From an uncultured bacterium (GTDB lineage: Bacteria > Bacillota > Clostridia > Lachnospirales > Lachnospiraceae), in NCBI GenBank assembly GCA_905215405.1, contig CAJMQE010000010.1, positions 9,450 to 73,449 on the forward strand: a stretch of DNA of 64,000 nucleotides, written 5' to 3'. Numbering within the stretch: the stretch's first letter is position 1; every line of letters starts with the position of its first letter. The notes below the pieces were generated by a model. The model worked only from the letters and a program-made list of their open reading frames with translations. It did no database searches and was not told the DNA's origin. The translations under genes were made by a program, and so were the position numbers. Shown here piece by piece: positions 7,348 to 14,855 of the stretch.

Positions 7348-8536
7348 AGTTCTGTCTATTTCGATTGCGATAGGCTCGCTGTGATACAGCATTTGCACAT
7401 TCGTGGCAACAATATTTTTTATTGCTCTTTGTGGATGTTACTGAGAAATAATTATCACAGTAGGGGTTTTCACACAAGCGTAAGAGCTGCAGGTCAGGAC
7501 GCATATAGAAAATGGAGAAATACAATGCAGATAATAAATCAGGAATATGCCAACTGCCACGTGCACTCTTGGCGTCATATACCGGACGTATATTTGAAAG
7601 CGAGTATTCAATCTCATCTTTGATTGTAATTTGAGCGGCTTCAATTAGGCGCTGTTTTAGATCAGGAAATTTGGTTTGCAAATTTAAATCAGATTCATAT
7701 TCGAAGGTAAGCCTTTGCATCATGTTGAGTGAGCCTGTATTTACGGACATCAAGCGAGAGTTCTCTAAATGACAATACAGTTCGATTAACCTTCTATGTT
7801 CTGTATCACAATCAAAGATTGATGCCAACATGTTTCTAAGATATGGAGCAAGGTCAGATACTTCATATTGTTGATCGAAAGTATCATCAACTGCCAGGTC
7901 AAAATATCCTGATTCATTCATGCTATCTGGAACATGCGCGTATGGAACTGAGTATTCCTCTTCAACCATGTAGTCAGGAGGTGTGTTAAGAACAGAAAGG
8001 TCCGTTTTCTCAAGCCTGTCCCGGAGAAAATGCTTACAGGTAGCATATTCATAACCACCACTGTTTTTTATTGTTATTTGTTTGTTAAGTTGCAGCTTTG
8101 TAGTGTCTTTGTATAAACGATTGCAATCAGGTTCATCCTTTTGCAGCTCCTGAATCAGTTGTAATAAAGTGTGAATTCTGACAATGATTCCAAAAATGTC
8201 ATTATACGAGAAGGTTTCAAATTCCGTATTGGAAATAGGTATGAAGAAACCGTATTTTTGAAAAAAGGAGTTAATCTTATCAAACTCATTGAGCTTTAGA
8301 GAAAACAATTCTGTAAGGACATTGCTGTTTGAGTCCTGCACAGGAAATAAACCTGATGAAACTTTGTAATTAAAAGTTTGTATCTTTTCGGTGCTTCTGA
8401 TACGTAGGGTTTTGATTTCTCCGCCAGCTTTGTCATGTGTTATATCAATCCTGGTTTCGGCTTTAGCGTTGTCGAAAGAGAACAGGTTGCCGCTACTTGC
8501 CAATATGTCATCTGTGTATGCTGATTTGTTACCCAT
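7346..8536 (-). CDS. CGNR-like zinc-finger protein
   Basis: A 396-aa protein ending in a treble-clef-like zinc finger at ~352-392: LRLCENPYCDNYFSV then NKKYCCHECANAVSQRAYR. That matches the CGNR zinc finger found at the C-terminus of putative stress-linked transcription regulators (C355, C360, C377, C380 as ligands). The long N-terminal part is unassigned; related Lachnospiraceae proteins carry a DUF6076-type label, but I cannot confirm it. ATG 8536 has GAGGTGAT. It is transcribed alone, leftward, from an AT-rich region. Confidence 0.6.
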   Translation of the reverse strand: MGNKSAYTDDILASSGNLFSFDNAKAETRIDITHDKAGGEIKTLRIRSTEKIQTFNYKVSSGLFPVQDSNSNVLTELFSLKLNEFDKINSFFQKYGFFIPISNTEFETFSYNDIFGIIVRIHTLLQLIQELQKDEPDCNRLYKDTTKLQLNKQITIKNSGGYEYATCKHFLRDRLEKTDLSVLNTPPDYMVEEEYSVPYAHVPDSMNESGYFDLAVDDTFDQQYEVSDLAPYLRNMLASIFDCDTEHRRLIELYCHLENSRLMSVNTGSLNMMQRLTFEYESDLNLQTKFPDLKQRLIEAAQITIKDEIEYSLSNIRPVYDAKSARGSWHIPDLLSALYFSIFYMRPDLQLLRLCENPYCDNYFSVTSTKSNKKYCCHECANAVSQRAYRNRNRQN

Positions 8537-8566
8537 ATAATCACCTCGAAATTGTTATATAAATAG

Positions 8567-8572
8567 ATTATA
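8567..8572 (-). promoter_or_regulatory. Extended -10 of the zinc-finger gene
   Basis: On minus, TGATATAAT (TATAAT at 8567-8572) lies about 30 bp before the 8536 start; no good -35 is seen. The surrounding 8537-8762 is very AT-rich and otherwise empty apart from a TATAAT at 8732-8737 facing the small gene at 8763. Confidence 0.45.
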
Positions 8573-8762
8573 TCATATGTAAAAAGATTTGCATATAAAA
8601 CATAATTAAAGAAGTAATAGACGATAAATTTAATGACTACCTAATAATAGATAACGTAATACGAGTATTAAAAACAATATAAAAGTAATATATAAAATGG
8701 ATTTTGCATATTACGGTATGCGCAATTAAACTATAATTAGAAAATTCGAAGGAGGAAGTAGA

Positions 8763-8942
8763 ATGAATAACTTAATTCCAATCTGCTGTCAGGAAAAATG
8801 TCCATTAGGAAAGAGATGCTGTTTTGGCGAGGTGTACGCTGAGTCATTAGCAAGTGGTCCTATTAGGGAGAGACATAAATGTGAGTATCACAAGATAACC
8901 GGAAAAAAGTTTGTTGATACAGAAACAAGACAGTCCGCATAA
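8763..8942 (+). CDS. Small Cys-rich protein
   Basis: A 59-aa protein with an ideal AAGGAGGAAG site. The sequence begins MNNLIPICCQEKCPLGKRCC and continues with a Cys near residue 40 (RHKCEYHK), so seven cysteines (plus His) could form a metal site. Family not recognised. It stands alone between an AT-rich promoter region and a large hairpin. Confidence 0.6.
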   Translation: MNNLIPICCQEKCPLGKRCCFGEVYAESLASGPIRERHKCEYHKITGKKFVDTETRQSA

Positions 8943-8960
8943 CTAAATATCTCGACTCAT

Positions 8961-9064
8961 GAAGGACGCCTCTCAGAAGCGCGTGGATCATAGCAAATTG
9001 TAAGGTTTGAAATCCAACCTTATATAAGACTATGCACGCGTTCCTGGGAGGCGTTCTTTATTTT
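8961..9064 (+). terminator. Large structured hairpin, terminator or RNA element
   Basis: The arm at 8961-8993 pairs with the arm at 9030-9060 over about 27 positions with mostly G-U differences (ACGCCTCTCAG against CTGGGAGGCGT, CGCGTG against CACGCG). An internal hairpin TAAGGTT/AACCTTA occupies 9001-9022. A short T-rich tail follows. Wobble-preserving changes argue that the RNA form matters. Confidence 0.6.
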
Positions 9065-9148
9065 ACCTGTTACCCATCATCCTTATGACGAAATATCCGG
9101 ATTGACGTGGCGACAAAATATTTTTGAAAAAATGTAAAAAACTTTTGG

Positions 9149-9171
9149 AACCGGAAATTAGGCTTCCGGTT
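9149..9171 (+). repeat. Short inverted repeat in the early-gene leader
   Basis: AACCGGAA and TTCCGGTT flank a seven-base loop in the 160-bp leader of the HTH gene at 9226. No T-run follows, so an operator or leader hairpin is more likely than a terminator. A TTGACG at 9102-9107 has no convincing -10. Confidence 0.4.
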
Positions 9172-9225
9172 TGCGAAGTATCTTTATTGCAACGAAACGG
9201 CAAGACCAGAAAGGAGGGAAAGCAC

Positions 9226-9558
9226 ATGAGCAAGCGTACACCAAAAGCTGAGCGTCAGCAAATGTTATATGAAATTGTTCGCCAGCGTGGACATGTTACA
9301 AGTGAATATTTATCTAGCGAGCTGCATGTATCAGAGCGCACCATTCGCAGTGATGTGATGGAGCTCATGTGTCAGTACCCGATCGAAATGGTCCAAGGAA
9401 ATGGTGGAGGCGTGAGACTGCAGGAAGGCATCTCACCATTAAAGCTGGCTCATTCGCCAGAAGAAATCGCTGTTTTGAATAAATACAAGCAGTTAGCTGA
9501 TTGCCCAGAGGACTTGGTCATCTTCGAGCAGATGATCAGAAAATGCTGCTTTTCGTAA
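9226..9558 (+). CDS. DeoR-type HTH protein, first early gene
   Basis: A 110-aa protein with a DeoR/HTH_11-type winged helix: RQQMLYEIVRQRGHV, then SSELHVSERTIRSDVMEL (residues ~8-50). It lacks a sugar-phosphate sensor domain and is therefore a short DNA-binding protein. Start ATG 9226 follows AAGGAGGG by 8 bp; an upstream extension to 9124 is not supported. It heads the plus-strand early gene run and may regulate it. Confidence 0.65.
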   Translation: MSKRTPKAERQQMLYEIVRQRGHVTSEYLSSELHVSERTIRSDVMELMCQYPIEMVQGNGGGVRLQEGISPLKLAHSPEEIAVLNKYKQLADCPEDLVIFEQMIRKCCFS

Positions 9559-9588
9559 CTATTAACCCAGCACTGAAAGGATACAAAT

Positions 9589-9927
9589 ATGAAGTTAGTT
9601 TATATCGCAAGCCGCGTTCGTGGCGATGTGAAACACAATTTAAAACTCACCAATGATTATTGCTTATATGCAATTACAGAAAATGTAGCTCCTGTGGTTC
9701 CCCAGTTAATGCTTTGCGGGGTACTCGATGATAATGAGCCTGAGCAGAGAAAAGAAGGAATGAAAATTGGAAAAGCACTTCTTGCTAAGTGTGATGAGGT
9801 GTGGATTTTCATTGATGAGAGAGGCATTAGTGAAGGAATGCAGGGTGAAGTAAACCTGGCATTAGAACTTGGTATCCCGGTGGTACCAATGCATGTAGAG
9901 CAGATATTTAAAGATATGGAGGATTAG
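9589..9927 (+). CDS. DUF4406-like nucleoside deoxyribosyltransferase-fold protein
   Basis: A 112-aa protein with the compact Rossmann-like pattern of DUF4406/nucleoside 2-deoxyribosyltransferase relatives: LVYIASRVRGDVKHN at the N-terminus, CDEVWIFIDERGISEGMQGE in the middle, and a final ELGIPVV strand. Such proteins occur in phage early regions and may act on nucleotides or their derivatives. No substrate can be read from the sequence. Confidence 0.6.
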   Translation: MKLVYIASRVRGDVKHNLKLTNDYCLYAITENVAPVVPQLMLCGVLDDNEPEQRKEGMKIGKALLAKCDEVWIFIDERGISEGMQGEVNLALELGIPVVPMHVEQIFKDMED

Positions 9928-9932
9928 ATATT

Positions 9933-10307
9933 ATGACGATTTTAAATGCTTTAGATGAGATCGCTTCTCTTAAAGAAGCAGAGGCAAAAGCCTATCGCAA
10001 CCTCGCAAAAGTTGTATCGGGTGTTGCTGAAAAAACAAAAGGTATTCCTGCAGCAGAAGCACTTGCTGAAGAGAAAGAACCTAAAGAAGAACCAAAGAAA
10101 GCAACAAATAACAAAGAAGCAAAGAAGGAAGAACCTATTGCTTCAGTAACAATTGAACAGGTACGTGCAGTACTTGCAGAGAAGTCACAGGCAGGACTTA
10201 CCAGTAAAGTGAAAGAACTGCTGGAGTCCTTTGGAGCAAATAAATTATCAGCAGTAAAGCCAGAAGATTATGAAGCACTACTGGCAGCAGCTAAGGAATT
10301 GAAATAG
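9933..10307 (+). CDS. Lys/Glu-rich phage protein with C-terminal SAP-like helices
   Basis: A 124-aa protein: N-terminal helix (ALDEIASLKEAEAKAYRN), a charged low-complexity stretch (residues ~48-72, repeats of KEEPKK type), then a small helical domain (TIEQVRAVLAEKS, GLTSKVKELLESFG) reminiscent of SAP-like or Rho-N-like folds. Relatives in clostridial phages are often labelled rrp5-like, which is not meaningful. It sits just before a MazF-like gene, so an antitoxin-like role is conceivable but unproven. Confidence 0.5.
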   Translation: MTILNALDEIASLKEAEAKAYRNLAKVVSGVAEKTKGIPAAEALAEEKEPKEEPKKATNNKEAKKEEPIASVTIEQVRAVLAEKSQAGLTSKVKELLESFGANKLSAVKPEDYEALLAAAKELK

Positions 10308-10319
10308 GAGGAAGTTAAG

Positions 10320-10676
10320 ATGGAAGAAATTACAAGAGGAAGCATTATTTTTGTGGAAAATCCACTTCAGGAAAATCATGGTCACGTGTGTGCGGGGAAC
10401 CATCCAGCAGTTGTTATTCAGAATAATCTGGGTAATGAACATAGCAGCAATTTGATTATTGCTTATGTGACATCACAGTTAAAACGCATGGAGATGAAAA
10501 CACATGTGGTATTGCAGTGGTATTCAGGTCTTAAAAAGGTATCGATGGTGCAGACAGAACAGCTTGCTACCATTTCAAGAGATACAGATGTATTAGCTGT
10601 AGTTGATCATTTAACAGAGGAAGATATGAAGCGTGTGGATAAGGCGCTTTTAGCTTCACTGGGATTGGAGGATTAA
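10320..10676 (+). CDS. MazF/PemK-family protein
   Basis: A 118-aa protein with the MazF/PemK fold pattern: RGSIIFVENP at the N-terminus, HPAVVIQNN, then VTSQLK and VQTEQLATISRD. MazF enzymes are sequence-specific mRNA endoribonucleases; the conserved T/S-E-Q segment is present (QTEQLATI). No classical antitoxin gene is adjacent, and it sits between replication genes. It could be a tamed phage version or pair with the 124-aa upstream protein. Its stop is 1 bp before the DUF2800 gene. Confidence 0.7.
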   Translation: MEEITRGSIIFVENPLQENHGHVCAGNHPAVVIQNNLGNEHSSNLIIAYVTSQLKRMEMKTHVVLQWYSGLKKVSMVQTEQLATISRDTDVLAVVDHLTEEDMKRVDKALLASLGLED

Positions 10677-10677
10677 T

Positions 10678-11817
10678 ATGCCACCAGAGGTACACAGTGT
10701 CTTAGGTGCCTCGGCTGCTGACAGATGGATGAATTGCACTCCATCTGCTCAGCTTACTGCCGGGATGCAAGACGAAGGTAGCAGCTTTGCTGCAGAGGGA
10801 ACCACCGCACATGCTCTTTGTGAATGGAAGGTTCGTAAAGCATTAAAAATGAGAGCTGGTCGCAGACCTACCAGTGATTACTGGACTGATGAAATGGAGG
10901 AAACCACAGATGATTATCGTGATTTCATTATGGATTTAGTAGGACAGGCCAGACAGAACTGTAAGGATCCAGTAACCCTTATTGAGCAGCATTTAGATTT
11001 CAGTTGTTACGTCCCAGATGGTTTTGGAACTGGTGACTTCTTATTAGTAGCTGATAAAGAATTAAATGTAGTGGATTTTAAGTATGGAAGAGGCGTCGCA
11101 GTTTACGCTGACCATAATCCGCAGATGATGCTATATGCATTAGGAGCCCTTCAGTTATTCGATTGTCTGTATGACATCGAGAATGTAACCATGACAATCT
11201 ATCAGCCGCGTCTCCAGAGCATTAGCTCCTGGACGATTACCGCAGAGGAATTGTATCAGTGGGCGGATGAAGTATTAAAGCCAAAGGCAGAGTTAGCTGC
11301 AAAGGGAGAAGGAGAATTCGTGTCCGGTTCCTGGTGCCGCTTCTGCAAGGCAAAGAACACTTGCAGGGCCAGAGCAGAATCCTTCTTGGAACTTGCCAAG
11401 ATGGAATTCCAGCCACCAGCACTTTTATCTGATGAGGAAGTTGCAGAGGTTATGGAAAAGGCTGATGAGCTGTTCAAGTGGTGCAGCGATGTTATGGTGT
11501 ATGCATCTGCTGAGGCTATTGAAAATGGTAAGCACTGGGATGGATATAAGCTGGTGGAGGGCAGATCAAATCGCAAATTCACGAGTGAAAAATCTGTTGA
11601 AGATGCTGCGAAGGCCGCAGGCTATGCAGACATTTATAACAAGACCTTAATCACCCTGACCGCTTTTGAAAAGCTCATGGGTAAGGATATCTTCCAGGAG
11701 GTACTTGGTAAATATGTTACGAAGCCCGTTGGAAAATTAACACTCGTTCCGGTGAGTGATAAAAGACCGGAAGTATCAGTAAACACAATAAACGATGAAT
11801 TTCAGGAGGAAAATTAA
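10678..11817 (+). CDS. DUF2800, Cas4-like PD-(D/E)XK nuclease
   Basis: A 379-aa DUF2800 protein. The N-terminus has LGASAADRWMNCTPSAQL and EGTTAHALCEWKVR; the core has GTGDFLLVADKELNVVDFKYG with Asp and (D)FKYG as catalytic strand; the C-terminal WCRFCKAKNTCRARA supplies cysteines for a Cas4/AddB-type Fe-S cluster. It is expected to be a RecB-like nuclease in phage recombination or replication, paired with the DUF2815 protein 2 bp downstream. Confidence 0.85.
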   Translation: MPPEVHSVLGASAADRWMNCTPSAQLTAGMQDEGSSFAAEGTTAHALCEWKVRKALKMRAGRRPTSDYWTDEMEETTDDYRDFIMDLVGQARQNCKDPVTLIEQHLDFSCYVPDGFGTGDFLLVADKELNVVDFKYGRGVAVYADHNPQMMLYALGALQLFDCLYDIENVTMTIYQPRLQSISSWTITAEELYQWADEVLKPKAELAAKGEGEFVSGSWCRFCKAKNTCRARAESFLELAKMEFQPPALLSDEEVAEVMEKADELFKWCSDVMVYASAEAIENGKHWDGYKLVEGRSNRKFTSEKSVEDAAKAAGYADIYNKTLITLTAFEKLMGKDIFQEVLGKYVTKPVGKLTLVPVSDKRPEVSVNTINDEFQEEN

Positions 11818-11819
11818 TT

Positions 11820-12368
11820 ATGGCAAAGATCATGAATGGTAACAGAGTAGTAACTAATGAAGTAAGACTTTCATACGCAAATGTATGGAATCCAAAGAGC
11901 ATCAATGGTAGCGATGAGAAGTACAGCGTATCACTGATTATTCCAAAATCAGACACAGAGACAGTGGATCTTATCAATAAGGCAATCGATCAGGCAATCA
12001 ACGATGGAATTTCTAAGTTTGGTGGTAAGAAACCAAACAAGGGTGCGTTGAAGCTGCCTTTGAGAGACGGCGATGTCGAGAAGGATGATGAGGCATATGC
12101 AGACTCTTATTTCATTAACTGTAACAGTAAAACAGCACCTCAGATTGTTGGCCTTGATAGACTGCCAATCACTGATGAGACAGAAGTGTATTCTGGCTGC
12201 TATGGCAAGGTAAGCATTAACTTCTATGCCTTCAACACAAATGGTAACAAAGGTATCGCTTGCGGCCTTGGTAATATCCAGAAAACAAAAGATGGTGAGA
12301 GTCTTGGCGGTGGCAGAGTATCTGCAGCAGATGACTTTGGCGAAGCAGACAACGAGTTCTTAGACTAA
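11820..12368 (+). CDS. DUF2815, predicted ssDNA-binding protein
   Basis: A 182-aa DUF2815 protein, thought to be an OB-fold single-stranded DNA-binding protein of T7 gp2.5 type. Visible features: VRLSYANVWNPKSINGSDEK, a beta-rich middle (DSYFINCNSKTAPQIV) and an acidic C-terminal tail (DFGEADNEFLD), as in SSB proteins that recruit partners. It is encoded with the DUF2800 nuclease and precedes the DNA polymerase. Confidence 0.8.
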   Translation: MAKIMNGNRVVTNEVRLSYANVWNPKSINGSDEKYSVSLIIPKSDTETVDLINKAIDQAINDGISKFGGKKPNKGALKLPLRDGDVEKDDEAYADSYFINCNSKTAPQIVGLDRLPITDETEVYSGCYGKVSINFYAFNTNGNKGIACGLGNIQKTKDGESLGGGRVSAADDFGEADNEFLD

Positions 12369-12453
12369 CAATTGAATGATGCAGGAAGCCTGGGAGGAGT
12401 AATCCTCCTGGGCGTTTCCAATCAACCACTTAATTACAAGAAAGGTGATTCTT

Positions 12454-14388
12454 ATGAAACAAATTAATATTGATATAGAAACATTTAGTAGAGCAGACCT
12501 TACAAAGTCGGGAGTTTACAAATACGTAGACGATTCCGGCTTTGAAGTGCTGCTCTTTGGTTATTCAATTGATATGGGACCAGTTACAACAATTGATCTC
12601 GCCAGTGGTGAGAAGCTGCCGGTGGATGTAGTTGCAGCATTAACAGACGATTCCATTTTGAAATATGCGTTTAATGCTCAGTTTGAGCGTGTGTGTTTAT
12701 CAAAATTCTTAGGCGTTTATCTTACACCGGACAGTTGGAGATGTACGATGGTGGCTTCTTTGTATTTAGGCCTGCCGGGTTCTCTTACAGCAGTCGGTCA
12801 GGTACTTGGCTTGGAGAAGCAGAAGCTGGAGGCTGGTAAGGATTTAATCAAATACTTCTCGATTCCCTGTAAGGCGACAAAGGTAAATGGAGGCAGAACC
12901 AGAAACCTTCCAGAACACGATATGGATAAATGGAATTTATATAAATCCTATAATACACGCGACGTAGAAACAGAGATGGAAATTTTTAATAGAGTGAATC
13001 GTTTCCCGGTACCAGCAGATGTCTGGGAACAGTATGCACTTGATCAGCGTATCAACGATTTAGGAATTGAAGTGGACATGACATTGGTAAAGCAGGCCAT
13101 TGCCTGTGATGAAGAAACCAGGAGTAAATATTTAAAGCGTGCCCAGGATATTACAGGACTCGAAAATCCAAACTCTCCAATCCAGCTTAAAGAATGGTTG
13201 CAGTCGCAGGGAATTGTGGTAGAGAGTCTTGCCAAAGCAGAGGTGGCAAATCTTATGCAGGAAGCAACTGGTCTGCCACTGGAAGTATTACAACTTCGAC
13301 AGTTACTTGCAAAATCCTCTGTGAAGAAATATGCAGCAATGGAAACCTGCTGTTGCAGCGGGGGCAGGGTACATGGTCTGCTTCAGTTCTATGGAGCCAA
13401 TCGTACAGGACGCTGGGCTGGTCGCTTGGTGCAGGTACAGAATTTGCCCCAGAACCACATTTCTGATTTGAAGGTGGCCAGGGACCTGGTTAAGACTGGC
13501 TGCTTTGATTCCATTGAGCTTTTGTTTGATTCGGTACCGGATATTCTTTCACAGTTGATTCGTACCGCATTTGTTCCGAAATCAGGCTGCAAGTTTATGG
13601 TAGCTGACTTTTCTGCAATTGAAGCCAGAGTGATTGCGTGGCTTGCTGGTGAGACTTGGCGTATGCAAGTTTTTAAGGAAAACGGAGATATTTACTGTGC
13701 ATCAGCTTCACAGATGTTTGGTGTTCCAGTTGAAAAGCATGGTGTGAATGGGGAACTTAGACAAAAAGGCAAAATTGCGGAGCTCGCGTTAGGTTATGGC
13801 GGCGGAGAAGGTGCGATGAAAGCGATGGGAGCTATTGATCTTGGTATTCCGGAGGATGAAATCAAACCAATCGTAGATGCTTGGCGTCAGTCTAATCCTG
13901 CCATTGTGAAGCTCTGGTGGGACGTACACAAATGTGTGATTAAAGCGGTCAGGGATAGACAGCCGCAAAGCTATAAATGTTTGGAGTTTGTATATGAATC
14001 AGGAATTTTATTCATACGACTCCCAAGTGGAAGACGTTTAGCTTATGCGAAGCCAAGAATCTATCGTAATGATTATGACAGAGATGAAATTGAATATATG
14101 GGCGTTGATGCCACAAAGAAATGGGGCCCAATAAGTTCATACGGACCTAAATTTGTGGAAAACATCATTCAGGCCATGAGCAGAGACATTCTTGCAGAAG
14201 CAATGAATCGACTGGATGTGACAGGCTACAAGATTGTAATGCATGTTCATGATGAAGCAGTTATTGAAGCACCAATGGGGGCAGAACTTGACGAAGCGTG
14301 TCGAATTATGTCGATTACGCCAGAGTGGACGCCGGGACTTATCTTAAATGCTGCTGGGTATGAATGTGAGTTTTACCAGAAGGATTAG
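12454..14388 (+). CDS. Family A DNA polymerase
   Basis: A 644-aa phage replicative polymerase. An N-terminal 3'-5' exonuclease-like motif is present (NIDIETFSR, residues 3-11). The polymerase motifs are motif A FMVADFSAIEARVIAWLAGE (~380-400, metal Asp in DFSAIE), motif B KIAELALGYGGG (~439-450) and motif C MHVHDEAVIEAP (~594-606, HDE). No 5' nuclease domain, as is usual for phage enzymes. ATG 12454 follows AAAGGTG; a GTG three codons earlier is part of that site. Confidence 0.93.
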   Translation: MKQINIDIETFSRADLTKSGVYKYVDDSGFEVLLFGYSIDMGPVTTIDLASGEKLPVDVVAALTDDSILKYAFNAQFERVCLSKFLGVYLTPDSWRCTMVASLYLGLPGSLTAVGQVLGLEKQKLEAGKDLIKYFSIPCKATKVNGGRTRNLPEHDMDKWNLYKSYNTRDVETEMEIFNRVNRFPVPADVWEQYALDQRINDLGIEVDMTLVKQAIACDEETRSKYLKRAQDITGLENPNSPIQLKEWLQSQGIVVESLAKAEVANLMQEATGLPLEVLQLRQLLAKSSVKKYAAMETCCCSGGRVHGLLQFYGANRTGRWAGRLVQVQNLPQNHISDLKVARDLVKTGCFDSIELLFDSVPDILSQLIRTAFVPKSGCKFMVADFSAIEARVIAWLAGETWRMQVFKENGDIYCASASQMFGVPVEKHGVNGELRQKGKIAELALGYGGGEGAMKAMGAIDLGIPEDEIKPIVDAWRQSNPAIVKLWWDVHKCVIKAVRDRQPQSYKCLEFVYESGILFIRLPSGRRLAYAKPRIYRNDYDRDEIEYMGVDATKKWGPISSYGPKFVENIIQAMSRDILAEAMNRLDVTGYKIVMHVHDEAVIEAPMGAELDEACRIMSITPEWTPGLILNAAGYECEFYQKD

Positions 14389-14400
14389 GAGGTACGGGAA

Positions 14401-14673
14401 TTGAACGAAGCATATAGCAGATTAGCAAATGCAATTATAATCCAGGCAGTTAAGGATTATCAGGAGGCAAGAGAGAAAAGAAAAAAGCTGCTGGACGCGG
14501 AACCAGCAGTGTATGATGAAAAGCGTCACACGAAATGGGAGAATCATATGATTCAGGTTAATGCAACGATTGATGACGTAGAACACTTCTTTTTATCAGG
14601 ATTGTTTTCAATGTTAACAGATTTAGATGGAGAGGAACTGTTAGAAAAAGTCAAACAGATGGAGGTAGCCTAA
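14401..14673 (+). CDS. Phage protein of unknown function
   Basis: A 90-aa helical protein starting with TTG at 14401, after AGGAGGTACGGGAA. LANAIIIQAVKDYQEARE and a C-terminal LTDLDGEELLEKVKQ are the main features. Such small proteins commonly lie between polymerase and VapE genes in clostridial phages. Its stop overlaps the next start by one base, so translation is coupled. Confidence 0.6.
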   Translation: MNEAYSRLANAIIIQAVKDYQEAREKRKKLLDAEPAVYDEKRHTKWENHMIQVNATIDDVEHFFLSGLFSMLTDLDGEELLEKVKQMEVA

Positions 14674-14855
14674 TGGAACAGGAATTAATCAAGGAATTAA
14701 ATATAATCAAAGCAAGAATCCCACAGCAAACCTATCGCACAATTATTGGTCAGATGCATGCCGGTGACTTAGGCGGTGCGACTGTGGGAGTGGAGAGATT
14801 AAAGAGAAGATTGGCAAGGGAGGATGGCAGAAATGAGAATCGCAATTGGAAATAG
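14673..14855 (+). CDS. Small phage protein before VapE
   Basis: A 60-aa basic helical protein (KARIPQQTYRTIIGQM, GDLGGATVGVERLKRR). It overlaps the upstream gene by one base and the VapE gene by 23 bases. Function not recognised; coupling suggests a replication accessory role. Confidence 0.55.
   Translation: MEQELIKELNIIKARIPQQTYRTIIGQMHAGDLGGATVGVERLKRRLAREDGRNENRNWK

Noticed and set aside
7318..7623. Plus-strand 101-aa frame overlapping the zinc-finger gene
   Set aside because: Antisense to a coherent, RBS-bearing gene and covers the terminator; no start context.
9933..10676. Toxin-antitoxin pair of the 124-aa gene and the MazF-like gene
   Set aside because: The upstream protein has no recognisable antitoxin DNA-binding domain, and MazF-like proteins occur alone in phage replication blocks; left as possibility only.
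12000..12400. Reverse transcriptase, retron or CRISPR-linked signal near DUF2800/DUF2815
   Set aside because: No YXDD motif or structured ncRNA found; both proteins fit standard phage families.
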